64,000 nucleotides of DNA from Ceratodon purpureus (lineage: Eukaryota; Streptophyta; Bryopsida; Pseudoditrichales; Ditrichaceae). A program made the position numbers and the translations under genes. Positions 33,605 through 45,674 of the stretch are shown here, one piece after another (position 1 is the stretch's first letter; each line of letters begins with the position of its first letter). The DNA is taken from NCBI GenBank assembly GCA_014871385.1, contig CM026426.1, positions 19,354,270 through 19,418,269 of the forward strand. Direction: 5' to 3'. The notes beneath the pieces were generated by a model. It was given only the letters and a program-made list of their open reading frames with translations, was not told the origin of the DNA and ran no database searches.

Positions 33605-35235
33605 TGTCGTTTCGTCCGCGGGCCAGATAATTGAGAAGCCGTTGGTTAGGCGGTCACTTCTATTGAGGTGTAGATGGCCATTGTGGAGAACAAGTTAATA
33701 GTATTTGTGTTGGTTATTTGCAAGGAGTCACTGATCTTATGGGTGTACTGCTATGCAGAATCAATTGCTCATATGAATGGCACTTACAAGAGGAGAGTAG
33801 GACTTTAACCAGGAGAAGAGCATTATACCTCGGCTAAAGGATAGAATGTAACATCTCTGAATTGGAATTGATGCTAGCCTCATGTGGATAATATGTGTGG
33901 TAAGGCGTGCAATATCATTGATTTTCTCGAACGATGTGTGCTGTTAATATAACTAGGAACGAAAGCGAACTGAAATATTTCGAGTCGAGGTATCTATCTA
34001 CGCGATGTCAGAGGTAATATAACTATCAACCTGCACAATTAACTATTCTGTGAAACCAGTAACTAAACGTACGCCAAACCAATAACTTGTCAACGATGTC
34101 TGATGGTTCTCTCATACCGTTCATGGAACTAGACCACCGCCGAATAAACTGCACTTCTACAAAAAAACCAGAGCGATAAGTGGGCAATGAAACGATATAC
34201 ACCGAGAGGGTGGATTTGAAGCGAGCGGATATAAATCACACCATACGACAGACCGCGATAAAGCAAATGTGCAATTTCCCGAGCTCACATTGCAAACTAG
34301 ATACCATGCATCGCTCGTTCAGCATTGAAACCATCAACCGCAGAAGTCTGTTTAATCAAACGGGTGTACGAAGCTCATATGCACGATCAAGTTGCACATT
34401 GATCTTCTACAAGTTACACATTGCAGACCTGGACAAAAGCCTATTTCTTGCGGTGAGAAGCATCTTCCGGTCCGTATAATTCGGATGGACGGCCCCGTAT
34501 GGTCATATCCAATGGCGTTTGGAACACAGTATAGACCAATGAACAGTGCCCACGTGGCTGTACTAGACGAAACCCTAATCCGAATGAACCAAACATTCGA
34601 CTTCCAGAATCTTATATGACCCACCATACCCTTATCCGACGGTAGGCATCAGCGGCATCGTTAGGTCGAGCTTCTGTTTATCGAATTGCTACGTAGTAGG
34701 GGAAAGTTTGTATGTGAGCGGAGAGCGGAGAGCACAGAGCAGAGAATGGAGAGCAGTGAATTGACATTTAGCCAGATTTTCAAAAGTAAAGTAGATCCTA
34801 TAACCGTGGAAAAATACTAAAATAAGGCATGATTTTGTTACTTATTTTAGTAAAGGAGTATAATTCAGGGTTATCTCTGGTAAGAATTTCTTACGTTTGT
34901 TTATTGAGGTACAAATTAGGGTTGATGTCATGATGACGTCATGCATACAATCCTTTAGATTTGGTTTCATATTGGAATTAGATACGAGTATTCCAGCATC
35001 ATGTTTTTAGATCACAACCGTAAATATTGAATAGATAATATAGAAAATTATAGGAAAAAAATTTCACAAAAGCTAAAGTTAATGGTTTGAAAACTTCGTG
35101 GAATATTTCAAAGTTCGTGGACAATAATCGAGCTGCGGAAACCAAGATGTATACCATGTCAGAGTGCTTGTCTTCGTCGAAGATTCTTCGGTCTTTAGAG
35201 AAGACCATTCCTAGCTAAAGTGTCTAGCAACGATC
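33605..35235. other. Intergenic stretch
   Basis: No gene is supported. A purine-rich stretch of GAGAGC/GAGCGGA repeats lies at 34715-34758. The right end of CACTA element 2 should be somewhere here. Short open frames at 34180-34627 on both strands show no domain. Confidence 0.4.
34934..34941. promoter_or_regulatory. TGACGTCA palindrome (bZIP-type site)
   Basis: A perfect TGACGTCA sits in a longer imperfect palindrome (TGATGTCATGATGACGTCAT). It is about 300 bases before the TATA box of the small gene at 35324. Plant bZIP/TGA factors bind this core. Its use here is unproven. Confidence 0.35.
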
Positions 35236-35243
35236 TATATAAG
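35236..35243 (+). promoter_or_regulatory. TATA box of the small gene
   Basis: TATATAAG lies 81 bases before the ATG at 35324, leaving room for a 5' leader of about 50 bases. The same octamer is found on the minus strand at 60502-60509. Confidence 0.6.
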
Positions 35244-35323
35244 CCTTAGCAGACGTCCTTGACGTTGTATTAGCTCAATGATTTCTATAGAACTTAACCT
35301 TGTACTTGCACTTGTTTGAAGGT

Positions 35324-35836
35324 ATGGGCGATTCATTTGAGGTTGTTGCTTGTGAAAAGATTTTACAGGATTTGCTTAAGCGGATGGCGGATGGGCCTAA
35401 CCCCTTGGATCATATAGGTAGTACTACAACGCAAGGTTGGACTCCTTCGACGGTAATCACGTTTGAAGACGTCAAGAACGCCCGTGCTGTGTCGAAGCTG
35501 TGGAAGTGTGAGATTGACAGCAGTCCTGAATACGCATGCCTTCGGCTAGCAAGGTGGGATTACTTGTCGAACACGGGTCGCCATTGGAGTCCAAAGGACG
35601 AGTACGAAGTTAATCGGTTCAACATCAATTGGAATGTTTTTAGGAGTTCTTGGACACTTGTAAATCCAATTAACAACGAGAGGTTAGAGACAGCGTCCCT
35701 TGGAGAACTTAGTTGCGTTGAATTAGATCAGTTGAGGACATTGCTATGGGCCAATGGGAATCAGGTCTGCGATGTGCCGGAAGGAGAGAAAATCTCTCCG
35801 AGAGATGGTATTTGGATCTCTCTGGAGAGTAGATAA
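35324..35836 (+). CDS. Small gene of unknown function, 170 residues
   Basis: The frame is open from ATG 35324 (MGDSFEVVACEKILQDLLKR) to TAA at 35836, preceded by a good TATA box and followed by AATAAAG at about 35865. The protein is acidic to neutral, with no signal peptide, membrane segment or known domain. Notable stretches are WDYLSNTGRHWSPKDEYEVN, NINWNVFRSSWTLVNP and LGELSCVELDQLRTLLWANG. It runs toward the minus-strand ParB/methylase gene, whose 3' end is about 400 bases away. Its intact frame among decayed elements, and the TATA box, argue for a real gene. It might be the partner gene of a two-gene element. Confidence 0.6.
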   Translation: MGDSFEVVACEKILQDLLKRMADGPNPLDHIGSTTTQGWTPSTVITFEDVKNARAVSKLWKCEIDSSPEYACLRLARWDYLSNTGRHWSPKDEYEVNRFNINWNVFRSSWTLVNPINNERLETASLGELSCVELDQLRTLLWANGNQVCDVPEGEKISPRDGIWISLESR

Positions 35837-36229
35837 CATGGCTATGGTAATGATAAATTTTGGTAATAAAGAAAGTAATTAGAGTATTCTATTTATTTTG
35901 AGCATTTTAGTTGTAACATTTCATTGTTCATGTTATTGTTTTCTAGTGTTGTGGTTAAAATAATAGAAAAGAAACCCCTTCAGAACTAAAGTGGTTTTCC
36001 CTTCAAACACATGAGAATTGAGAGCCAAAAGGTTTGCAGCTGTAGTCCTTTACATACACAAATATGAATTGGAAATGGGAATCATAACTACTTTAAGGTG
36101 TTTGCAATAGAATAGACGAAGGATTATGCAATCAAATCCAATCAAATCAAATCAAATCAGATGAAAACAATGATAGACCGAAGCCTCCTTCAAACTCACA
36201 ACATGCTACAATCGCTACTTCCACTCTCA

Positions 36230-39200
36230 GAACCAGATGACTCTGAATCTCCTTCTACAGCCTCTGCGTCGACGAATACAAGGCCCTGGGATCAAAAGTA
36301 GTAGGTCGACTAGGAACATATCTAAGGGCATTAGATTGAAGGGCTTGTGCTAAGTTGTCTACATAGTCCGGAAGTATATAAGGCTGAATCGGACTGGAAT
36401 GAAGACGCCACGATGGAATGGACACGGGTCTTGGCCTACGTGGCGGTGTTGCCGCAACTACTCTGCAAGAGAAAATTGATAGTGGTAAGAATGAGTGGGT
36501 GAAGTGGAATCAACAAAGAAGCAAAGAGAACTAGCCCAGAAGTAAGAAAATGTAAAGTAGAACTTACAATACTTATCTTGTCCTGCTCTCTTTGGAGGTG
36601 CTTCTTCAACTACTGCCAGTCTAGGATGTTTAGGAGGGCCCATGGCGAATGGCGTAGCCATATACGGTTTGAGAAGGTCGTTGAATATGGCTTTGTCCTC
36701 CTCACAAGCTATAATATGACGACCAATACTCTGGGAAGCCTTGATGGACGCACTTGAAACACGTAGCACAAGAAAGAAGTGGGTCTCTGTGGAGAAAACC
36801 AGAGGAATGGAAATGCAGAAACAGTTAATGAAAGATTACCTGTTCCTGCCTTCTACTCAAAGACTATGTCACCGGGCTTGGACAGCTCTCCAATTATGCT
36901 CTGCATCATCTCATGGGCTTTCTCCCTTAGCCCCCTCCATGGTACCTCCCCATTCATTTCCTGCAAATCCACATCGGTGAAGTTGAGAATGGCATCACTC
37001 ACGGTAATGTGGAGGTCGTTGTATATGACATCAGATTTCTGCGTTTGAAAAGTGAACTTGGATGGGGGATGGCCACCACGAATGAAGACGCGCACCCAGA
37101 ACCGAAGAGACTGCGGGACACCACAATATGTGAGTGTAAATAATAAGAAAGTTTAGCAGAATGCAAAGACAAGGAATGATTATGATGTACATACCAAGGA
37201 GCCGGGGATCGTAGGGTGAGCCAAGCCTAGTACATTGAAGCCCCACCAGTCTCGGTGCTGAACAAATACATTAATCTTAGCCTCTTCAGAAATATGCGCA
37301 GCCAGGTCTTGGTCGTTGTTGTGGATTATGCAAAGAGCACCATTATACTGCAAGTAATGTCTTGCAAATTCGAAGAGGTTTTCCACATACTCCTTATCAC
37401 GAGAGTTCCAAGGTGGAATGACGTAGGGGGATTGGATTCCGGAGGGACGGGAAGATTCTCAGGAATGTCAAAAATGATCAAGTCGAATCCCAAGTGATTC
37501 TGATCTTCGCATCTTGGCGGAACTTGATTCTGGCGGCCTGCTCCAAACTAGAGGAAACAAGAAAACATAGTTAGACAGTATAAGATTTACAGTATTGTAC
37601 GTATCGAAGGGAAAGCACTAAGCAACGGATCATACCTTTTGAACGATGTCTAGAGCCTTGTTCCATTCGTGATCGCGACCCATGTCAGAGAGTTCCTTCT
37701 GTCGAAGCAAAACTGAATCCATAGAGGAGTTGATGACATAAACCTGTGTGGAAAGCGGAGTTCCAGCGGAAGAAGTAGTCTGAGCAAACTGCTTGGCCTT
37801 CCTGTGCTCAAGGAGACTTCTGGTGATCTGGAAGCACTGATTGAGGAAGGAGCCGGCGAAGAAGTTGGAGAAGTCTTCGTAACGACATTACCTGGAGAGG
37901 GCTCTGGTGCCTTCTGACCTGACGCAGAAGACTCCACACCAATTTGCTGTTATGTCTCCGACTGAGAACGCAGAGATTTCAGTTCCTTTTCCTCTCCCTC
38001 TCCTCGGTGGAGGAGCAAATGATTGATACTGCTGTCCTTTGTGATCTTCTGCATCATCCACCAAGTCTTCGACCAGTACCTCACCCCCATCATGTAAAGT
38101 CTTGTGGTCGGCCTCTGAGTCAATCGTGAAACCACGAGAACAATCAAGATACCAGCATCCAGCATCCAAGTGAGGAGCTTTGTACCTTTTCAACTGCTGA
38201 GGAGTATAGATACACTGGTCCGAGCTTCTTTGCGTCCAAGTAGTAATGTACTTAGGGAGCTGCTGAACCTTGATGGCCCCCTTTAAAACAAGCTCTTACT
38301 TGAAGTACCTAAGGAAACCAATTTGTAGAAGGTTAGTATGGGAAAGATATAGAGAGCTCATTTTGGAATTTGAATCCGATAAAGGTAAGTAACGTATCGG
38401 TAAGTAACCCGCTTGACAACCTGAGCGGTTTTAGGGAATTTAGCAAAATTGGACTTCTTGTCGAAGACCTTCTCAGCCTTCTTCCCAATGAACATAGGGA
38501 AGGCCTTGTCCCATAACAGAATACGTGAACTCTCCACATAATCGCTTTGCTGTTGGACATCTGGAAATGCCTTCCAATTGATAACGAGGTTCTCCGCCTT
38601 GCATATGTCCTCGACTTCGTTGATGACGGCTTCCTCCAACTGTGATTCAGAATTCAAATCATTAGCAATGAGAATGAATTCAGGAAGGTAAGAAAGGATC
38701 ATGTCATTGGAAAGGTTTTTTATGAAACTATACTCCAGCCCAGAATGATGCCTTGTTCAACCAAGAGTCGAATTCGGTATCCTTGAATTCAGGTGGTAGA
38801 AATCAGTAAGATAGTCCGGAACTCAGAGATGAGTTCCACCACCTCAACCAATGAGCCTAGTATTTGGCCTCAACGGCCGCTGGAACAATCTTCTGGAGCT
38901 TATCGAGTGACATCTCAGGTTTAGGGAAGTCACTAAAATGCCGATTAATCTGCAACAAGTAGAGAAGTTTTAGAAAATATGAATACAAAAATGTTGTAGT
39001 GAAACGAAATACTGAACTCAACCACAGTGAGGGTCTCACTTCATTGACGAAGTCGTCACCATTCTTGGGATTTGCAATTGCCAAGTACTTGGTAAAGTCC
39101 TTCTTCGTAATGGATTTGACCATGTTGTTTGAAGCTGCAGTCATGGCATCCCAAACACCAGTCGCGGTTTGGTCTTCAGTGGCTGTTTTCTCCTTGTAGA

Positions 39201-40949
39201 TTCTGGCAGCTTCGTCAGAAGCAACCACAATTTCTCGCTGGAACATAGAGTTATTTTTTAGTGAGTTTATAAAGCAGTGTAAATCAATTGTCTAATGGAA
39301 GCGTGAGGGAGGCAGAAACAAGTACTCACACGATAAAGAAACGCGATGAAGACTTTGGTTGGCAAGGTAAACCAGGAACAAATAGCTAGTTTGTGATTCA
39401 AAGATAATTGATACTCCTCTGGTGTGAGCAGGTCCTTAAATTCCTCCAATTTCATGACACCAAATGAGCGAATAGAAAAAGTTTTGCCGGAAGATTACTC
39501 TTCACGTGATCATTTTTTGTAGACCTGTACGAATAGACGGTAGTCAATAAAATGCATAAAGTACGAGTTGAAGCAGCGTGCAAGAGGTGTGGACAAAATA
39601 AAGGGAGTTAATTCTTACCAGTTGATGTCGGGCATGGCATGAAGAAGGTTTCCCACATGACCGCGTGCGTCAAGAACAATGCAATGCACAGAGATGTGCC
39701 ACGCTGGATCTTCACTGTGATGGTTGTTGATATGTCTGAACCATGCGGCGAGGCGATGGTTACCTTCCCAGACATAGAACATCTTCCCAGAGAACTCCTT
39801 CCAATCTGAGTCAGCCAATAGCTCATCTTCAAAACTAGCATTCACTTTTTGCCAACAAGGGCTCCACTCAGCCTTGATCTCTTCAGTGACATCGGCTGTC
39901 TTCTCTTCGTGGTAGTACATGGAAATGTACATAACCCGGTCTCCATCTCTATAGCCTTTGACAAACTCAAGCTCGAAATGTTGAACTCCCATTTCTCCTA
40001 CAGGACGCACTTTTGCCATTGAGAGCATCCTAGAAAGGGGCACAAGGATACCCGACTTTGACTTTGGGAGTATTTGGAGGTTGTTGATGACGCCTATGGA
40101 GTCCACTTTGTGCTGTTTGCGATGTCCCAATTCACTGTCCACTGCATTCGTCAAATCAGTAGGACAAGATGGGGCTGACAACATATCCTATGTCTGAGTT
40201 ACCTGCCATAAGTCATACATTTTCAGGCTTCATTCCAAGACAAGGATCGTAAGAAAATAAACAATTATGAAGAATAATAGAACAATTGCATCTTGAACTA
40301 ATACATCTCTTTGAAAACCTAGTCATCAGCAAGAGCAATAAGTAGTACAGAGGCCACTATGTACGTGATGCACGACTATAATACTCCCTAGCATGTCTAT
40401 AGTTCCAATGACGGCGCCTCCTCCAAAATCGCCTGGTCTGTTGGACCGGGCATGGCAGTATCGCCGGAAGGGCGAAGACAATATGGGCAGGCCTCCTCAC
40501 TCTAATAGGCGAGGAAGGAAAAGGTGAAGACGTCGGCGGGATACCAAGTCGTGGAGAAGAAGGCACGTAGCCCGAGGATGTAGGCTCATAGACAAGAGAC
40601 GTAGGCATGTACTGAGGAGAGTGGACCTCGAGAGGTCCACTACCTAAACCTACAGTGTTTCCTAAATGACACCTACAATAGGGCTGATCAAATAAATCCA
40701 AGAGGTCCAAAACATTGATCATAGTGAGTAGGGAACTGATGGACAAGGGTGCATCTCAGAATACTTAGAAGCAGAGGAATAAAGACAATGTCGATTTCCC
40801 AGTCTAGTTTACAAAAAAAATTATAAATAATGAAGGAAGGTTAATCTACTAGAGTATGTTCAAGACAAAAAGCAAATTAGATTAGAGTACCTCAGTTTCT
40901 GAAGGAGTTGGGCCATCAAAGTCACTTGCAGTGATTTGCTCTGTCAACT
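36230..40949 (-). CDS. ParB-like plus DNA methylase (N-4/N-6 type) fusion gene, multi-exon
   Basis: At least ten short coding segments with good splice sites lie on the minus strand. The first recognised exon (40949-40890, ELTEQITASDFDGPTPSETE) is bounded by TTTTGTAG and GAG/GTACTC. Next come a Pro/Arg-rich exon (40746-40365), the ParB-like exon (40187-39619), helical exons (39480-39310, 39246-39060, 38950-38860, 38702-38380), a hydrophilic linker (38300-37900), and QVYVINSSMDSVLLRQKELS (37800-37640). The methylase part (37547-36590) and a Ser/Glu tail (to about 36230) end it. In the methylase part motif IV precedes motif I, the order of beta-type amino-methyltransferases. Frames change at a few points, so it may be a recent pseudogene or my exon limits may be wrong. 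The 5' end may lie at 60441. Confidence 0.6.
36590..37547 (-). CDS. DNA methylase (N-4/N-6-like) region of the fusion gene
   Basis: After acceptor TTTCCTCTAG the minus strand reads HLGFDLIIFDIPENLPVP, the position of motif IV ('fDlIi.DPPY'), followed by a Pro-Pro stretch. Then come KEYVENLFEFARHYLQYNGA with LCIIHN (motif V/VI type), VFVQHRDWWGFNVLGLAHPT, SDVIYNDLHITVSDAILNFT and EVPWRGLREKAHEMMQSIIG. ELSKPGDIVFE leads into motif I, with SASIKASQSIGRHIIACEED and KAIFNDLLKPY (motif II/III type). The order IV-to-I is that of beta-class N4-cytosine or N6-adenine enzymes. The catalytic box is not a plain DPPY, and the frame is not continuous there or at motif I, so activity is doubtful. Confidence 0.55.
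39619..40187 (-). CDS. ParB-like (ParB/sulfiredoxin fold) exon
   Basis: The exon runs from acceptor AGACATAG to donor ACTG/GTAAGA. It encodes KVDSIGVINNLQILPKSKSG, MLSMAKVRPVGEMGVQHFEL, EFVKGYRDGDRVMYISMYYH and, near its end, KMFYVWEGNHRLAAWFRHIN followed by AWHISVHCIVLDARG. The 'v..GnHRlaAw' box with a following beta strand is the signature of the ParB-like nuclease/NTPase fold, as in ParB, sulfiredoxin and phage ParB-methylase fusions. 'P.......QHFELEFVKGYR' fits the 'vr.l.p.e..' start of the domain. The exon is open over all 189 codons. Confidence 0.7.
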
Positions 40950-41049
40950 CCTACAAAACAAACGAAATACAAATTACTAGAATTAAACTGATAACGTCAA
41001 TGATCAAAATGAAGCAAAAGAGTTGCAATCCAATCAAATAATTCCCCAT

Positions 41050-41888
41050 GAGTACAGCCCCTTCTTCCCCCACATTCCACTCCTCCACTCTAATGGCTAT
41101 CAGCGTCGAATGCCTTGAGAATGGGAGCCTTCTCCTTGCGGCAATGGCCATTGGGCATCCCTCCTTCTCCGCTCCTCCTTCTTCCGCCATAATCCCCTCC
41201 TCCTCTCCACCGGCTTTCGCCACTGAATGCCTTGTTAATGAGAGCCTTCTCCCCGCAGCCATGGCCAGTGCACCTCCCTCCTTCTCCGCCCTGCCTTCTT
41301 CCCCCACATTCCCCTCCTCCACTCCAATGGCTTTTGGCACCGAATGCCTTGTGAATGGGAGCCTTCTCCCCGCGGCCATGGCCGTTGTGCATCCCTCCTT
41401 CGCGAGCCCCCCTTCTTCCCCAACATTCCCCTCCCCCCCTCCAATGGCTTTCAGCACCGAATGCCTTGTGAATGAGAGCCTTCTCCCCACGGCCATGGCC
41501 ATTGCACCTCCCTCCTTTGCGAGCCCCCCTTCTTCCCCCACATTCCCCTCCTCCTCTTTAGTGGCTTTCGGCACCGAATGCTTTGTGAATAAGAGCCTTC
41601 TCGACGCGGCCATGGCCACTGCGCCTCCCTCCATCCCCGCCCCCCTTCTTTCGCCATAATCCTCTCTTCCTTACAACCGGCTTCTAGCAGGGAATGCATT
41701 GTGAATGGGAGCCTTCTCCCTAGGGCCATAGCGCTGCCTCCCTCCTTCTCCGCAGTCCCTTCTTCCCCCACATTGTGCTCGTCCACTACAATGGCTTTCG
41801 GCACCGAATGGCTTGTGAGTAGAGCCTTCTACCCGCGGCCATGGCCATTGCGCCTCCCTCCTTCGCGAGCCCCCCGTCCTCCCCCATG
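41050..41888 (-). repeat. 117-bp (39-codon) tandem array, left half, about seven units
   Basis: Landmark GAATGCCTTG recurs at 41108, 41225, 41342, 41459 and 41576, then in altered form at 41693 and about 41807, a strict 117-bp period. Because 117 is a multiple of three, long frames are open on both strands. In the minus frame, the orientation of the flanking gene, the unit reads GRRLPFTRHSVPKAIGVEEG NVGEEG..EKEGG..MAMAA. The array stops at the gypsy element and resumes beyond it at 58563. Confidence 0.9.
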
Positions 41889-44460
41889 TGTGAGTAGTCA
41901 AAGTGCTCTCTATTCCCATTTTTGTCAAAATTCCATTAGTTTAGTCTAATTTTACAATTTTTATGTTAGAAATAACAAAAACTAGATTAGTTAGACCTTT
42001 AATTACTAAATATTTCATTTTTTTCTAATTTCCTTAAAATCCCTAATTTGTAGTGCTCTTATTTCCCTTTAGTGTTTTTTCCCCTTCCGTTTCTAAATTC
42101 TAATTTACCTTTCTATTTTTTTAGTTTTCATTTTCCATTTTCCATTTTCTAATTCTTCGTTAGAACTTGGTTCCATTTTTATTTTATCTTCTTTCTCTTC
42201 CTTATTTTTATCATTATCTATCTTTCTATAATTTAGTTCTATTTTTTATTTTTTTATTTCCTATTTTCTATTTTTTAGTTGCCTGGAACAACTCAAGGCG
42301 GCTGCGTTAATGCAGCCGCCACAATTGACGGAGGGGCGCGCATCTCCAACTGAGCTACGCTAGTGGGCAGGAAAGTAAATTAGAAAAGATAAATTGTGAA
42401 CCGACCGATGAGGATCCTAGCCGAAGCTAGAGAAGTCGTGCCGGTTAGAAGTAGGAAAATTAGTGGTAGTTTAGTCACTTCTGAGATTTTAGTAGGTTAG
42501 TAAGTGGAACTACTGGAGGTCGATGATTCTTTTTGCTTTTAAAATCCCAATTCCCTCTAAACTATGGTAATGGTATTCAAGTAGTTAGTTAGTTGATACA
42601 TTTTTTTTGAATAGTGGAAAAAAGAAATAGTAGTTAGGAACTTAGAAAAAAATAAAATAGAACAAAAAGGAAAAAAAGAAAAAAAGAGATTAGGATGGAG
42701 ATAAGCATGCCATGGGAGAGGACTTAATGTAAGTTGACTATGTACATGGGGTGAGAGGGCAGCGACTCATCACAGGGTGTTAAGTCAATGAAAGGATAAG
42801 CTGCTGAGTCATGAGAGGAGGAGAGTCGAGAGAGTGATTGAGCCGAAAGGGCATGCTGAGAGGGAGGGAGAGGAGAGAGTGTGCTGGGTGACAGCAAGGA
42901 GGCAGTGTATGGGTGGTGATGGAGAAGTTAGGGTGTGAGCTGTGAGTTAGTGAAAAAACAGTAGAGTTAGTTGGTAAGAACTAGAAACAGGTTGCTGGCT
43001 AAAGGAGTTAGTGTGCAGCTAAACGGTTACATGTACTGTGAAGCGATACAAGCTGCATAGGCTGAAGTTAGTGAGAAGTCAAGAGTAGTATGTGTGCAAG
43101 GTAGGAGCGGTGTGTGCTTCTGTTGCTTGCATTGTGAGTGTAGTCGAAAGTGAGAGTGCCAATTAGTAGGATATACGTGACCAGGTGAAAGTTAGTTGAG
43201 TGTAGGGAGGGCAAGAGATAATGATAGTGTGTGACCATCGGAGCTGAAGTGAAGAAGGCTGCGGCGTTTTGTTGGTCGTTGTGGGCAGTAGAATAACAGT
43301 GAAGGAGGTTGATCGAGGTCCGATGAAGGATACGAGGAGTTGAGCAGAAGGTGACGGCACTTGAGAAACCAGCTCCGAGATTCTCGGCGGTGGGGGCTGG
43401 TTCAAGATTCGGCGGTTGCAGGAGAGCTTGCAGTGGTGGTTAACTTGGAGGTCTCGGTGTGACTGAGGCATGGTGACGACGGCTTGAAGGTGTTGCTGTT
43501 GGAGGGCCGAGGCTTGTGCATCGAAAGAAAGGCTCCGAAAAATTCGGTCTGAGTCAAGGAGCTGGGTTGCGGTCGGATGAGGCTGCTTGATGGTTGGAGT
43601 TTTCAGTCGCTCTTCTGCTGGGTGGTTGCTGTTGGTAGCAGGCTTGGAGAATTCATGCCAGAAGGAGCCCTTTGATGAGCTATGAAGATCGGTGGGCTTG
43701 CTGGTTGCAGGCTGGTAAGGTTGGTGGTTTTATTTTTATTTTTTCCTTGGTGGTGATTGGAGCTGCACCGGCTGGTGAGAAGAAGACGACTGTTAGCAGT
43801 AAAGGAGGAGATTCGGCAAGGCTGCAGTCTGCTTGAGCAACAGGTGCTGGCTGTGTTAATTGGTGGTTGTCAATTGTTTATTTTATTTATGTAATTTTTA
43901 GTTCTTTGATTTGGGAATTCTGGATTCTTTTGGGAGTGCTGCTTGGTGTGTGCACCTTTATGTGTTAAATTATGCATCTTTGCACACAAAAAAAAATTTT
44001 AAAAAATTATAAAATTATGTGTTTTGTTTGTGAATTCAATTGAGCCTTATCTTGTTGGAAATTATTGGATGTGAGCTGTAATTCTCTGATTTGGTTGTTT
44101 TGGTTGAATTTGAATGTTACTTTTTACATGTGATTGCACATTAAGATAAGGCATAAAAAATCGGTCACTTTAAGCGTTAAAAATTCTAAATTACAACGTA
44201 AAGTGAATGAGTTAAGATAAAAAGTAATTAAGTAACTTAAACCACTTAGAGTTACTAATTACTTAGGGTTAGTAATTAATTAGAGTTACTAAGGTATTTA
44301 GGGTTCATAATTACTTAAGGTTAGGGTAAATGTGATTTACCTTTTGCCCTAAAAATATTTAATGTGGTAACTTTTACATTTTTACCTTAAGTAACTAAAT
44401 TTTTACTCTAGGATAGTAAGCCAGGGCCAACCATTTAGGGTTGCGCTTTTTTGGTTTACA
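41889..44460 (+). repeat. 5' LTR of the gypsy element
   Basis: The repeat begins TGTGAGTAGTCAAA and ends TTTTTTGGTTTACA. It is nearly identical to 55992-58562. It contains a GC-rich hairpin and tRNA-like blocks at 42277-42370. Open frames in it (for example minus 43163-43471) are duplicated in the other LTR and are not genes. Confidence 0.95.
42277..42370 (-). other. tRNA-like segment in the 5' LTR
   Basis: On the minus strand TAGCTCAGTTGG (42357-42346) is a perfect A-box/D-arm. It is followed by GGCGGCTGC..GCAGCCGCC (42320-42297), a perfect 9-bp hairpin. A 5-bp stem with a 7-base loop follows, AGTTG-TTCCAGG-CAACT (42293-42277), close to a T-arm. The same segment lies in the 3' LTR at about 56380-56473. 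It is not a normal tRNA: the anticodon arm and acceptor stem are not clear. Confidence 0.5.
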
Positions 44461-45674
44461 TATGGTGCGTCTGGCGGGAGTAACTTTTTGTTTGGTTCAT
44501 TACTTGGAAGGTTATATTTTACTGTTGGACTAGTAGATTTAGAGTTTGTAATGTTCTGATTTTATAGATTCTAACATATTTTATGTATTTGAGTGTTTTT
44601 TGAGGTGATTTGGAGGTGTTTGGACTTCATTGAGCCTAGAGTTAAGGATGTTGGGGTGCGATAGGAAGGAGCACGGCATGAGGTAAGTCTTCTTTTAACC
44701 TAGCTTATGGCATTAGGGCTCTTAATCAATTTAGTGATTTTATAAGGGATAGAAATTCGAATTAATACAAGGGTGGAGCCTTGTATTATCTTCCTTACGT
44801 GTAGGATCGATTAGTGGCCAATTAGTTAATCTTGTTTATGGAATTTTGTGCTAATAAGTGATTGGCTGGAGTTGCTTCAAGGTAAGTTTCTCCCTCTTCA
44901 ATTAAATAATTAGGAGAAATTGGCCATAGGACGGGTAGATTTAGTTGTTCTTGGTCTTCATTGACAGTGACAGGTTGGCTGGCGACGCAGTCAGGTGAGC
45001 TTTCTTCAAGGTGTATGTTAAAATTGACAATTCCTAAGGTATTTGGTTATGTTTGACTGTCACGTTCATTGGGAGGAGGTTATAATGACAAAGTTGACCT
45101 CATAGTAATCGTGAAACACGGTGAAATGGATGACACTAAGTTATAAACTTCCCTCATTGATAGAACCCGACTTGCATAGCCAATTGCCACTTAATCGGAT
45201 TTTTGTAACGTGATATATGTTGTTTATCCCCTAGAGAGTAATTCCTCGAGTGCTCTCCAGAAGTGCGGGGAGTGGGGTGATTCCCTGCTGCCGCGGTGGC
45301 AGAGTGCCTTCTGGTTAGTTCTACGGGGTCAGCCTTTCAGCGGTGTTGTACAATGTAGCGTTGGTTTGAGAAGAGACGTGACGGAGTGATTTCCGGACAT
45401 CAATTCTCATTCTGATTGCTGTTTGCTGTTTCCTGCCCTATGCGGCAGTTTGATCACTTAAGTGGCTTGCAGGTTTCTGGTAAATAACCTCCATAATCTT
45501 TTCACGAAATCAGATCTAAGAACTAAGTTGTTGATTAGGTCTTGACTGATTGTGAGGTAATTAGGGATTCGTTTTATCGATAAGTCACGCTTAGGTCACG
45601 TTATCTTCTAGAGGTTTAGCGGAGTAGCATTATAGGTTGTTCATATGGGATGAGCTATCTATTAGAGGAGTTAG

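Noticed and set aside
36230-40949. Endogenous giant-virus segment as the source of the ParB/methylase gene
   Set aside because: Many short introns, and no capsid, polymerase or other viral gene in the neighbourhood. Origin is left open, but a viral label is not supported.
41048-41659. Plus-strand Pro/Ser-rich frame over the 117-bp array
   Set aside because: A multiple-of-three repeat keeps all frames alike. Flanking spliced exons point to the minus strand.
43163-43471. A 102-residue minus frame in the LTR, repeated at 57266-57574
   Set aside because: Its two copies are identical because the LTRs are. No domain, and composition is that of LTR sequence.
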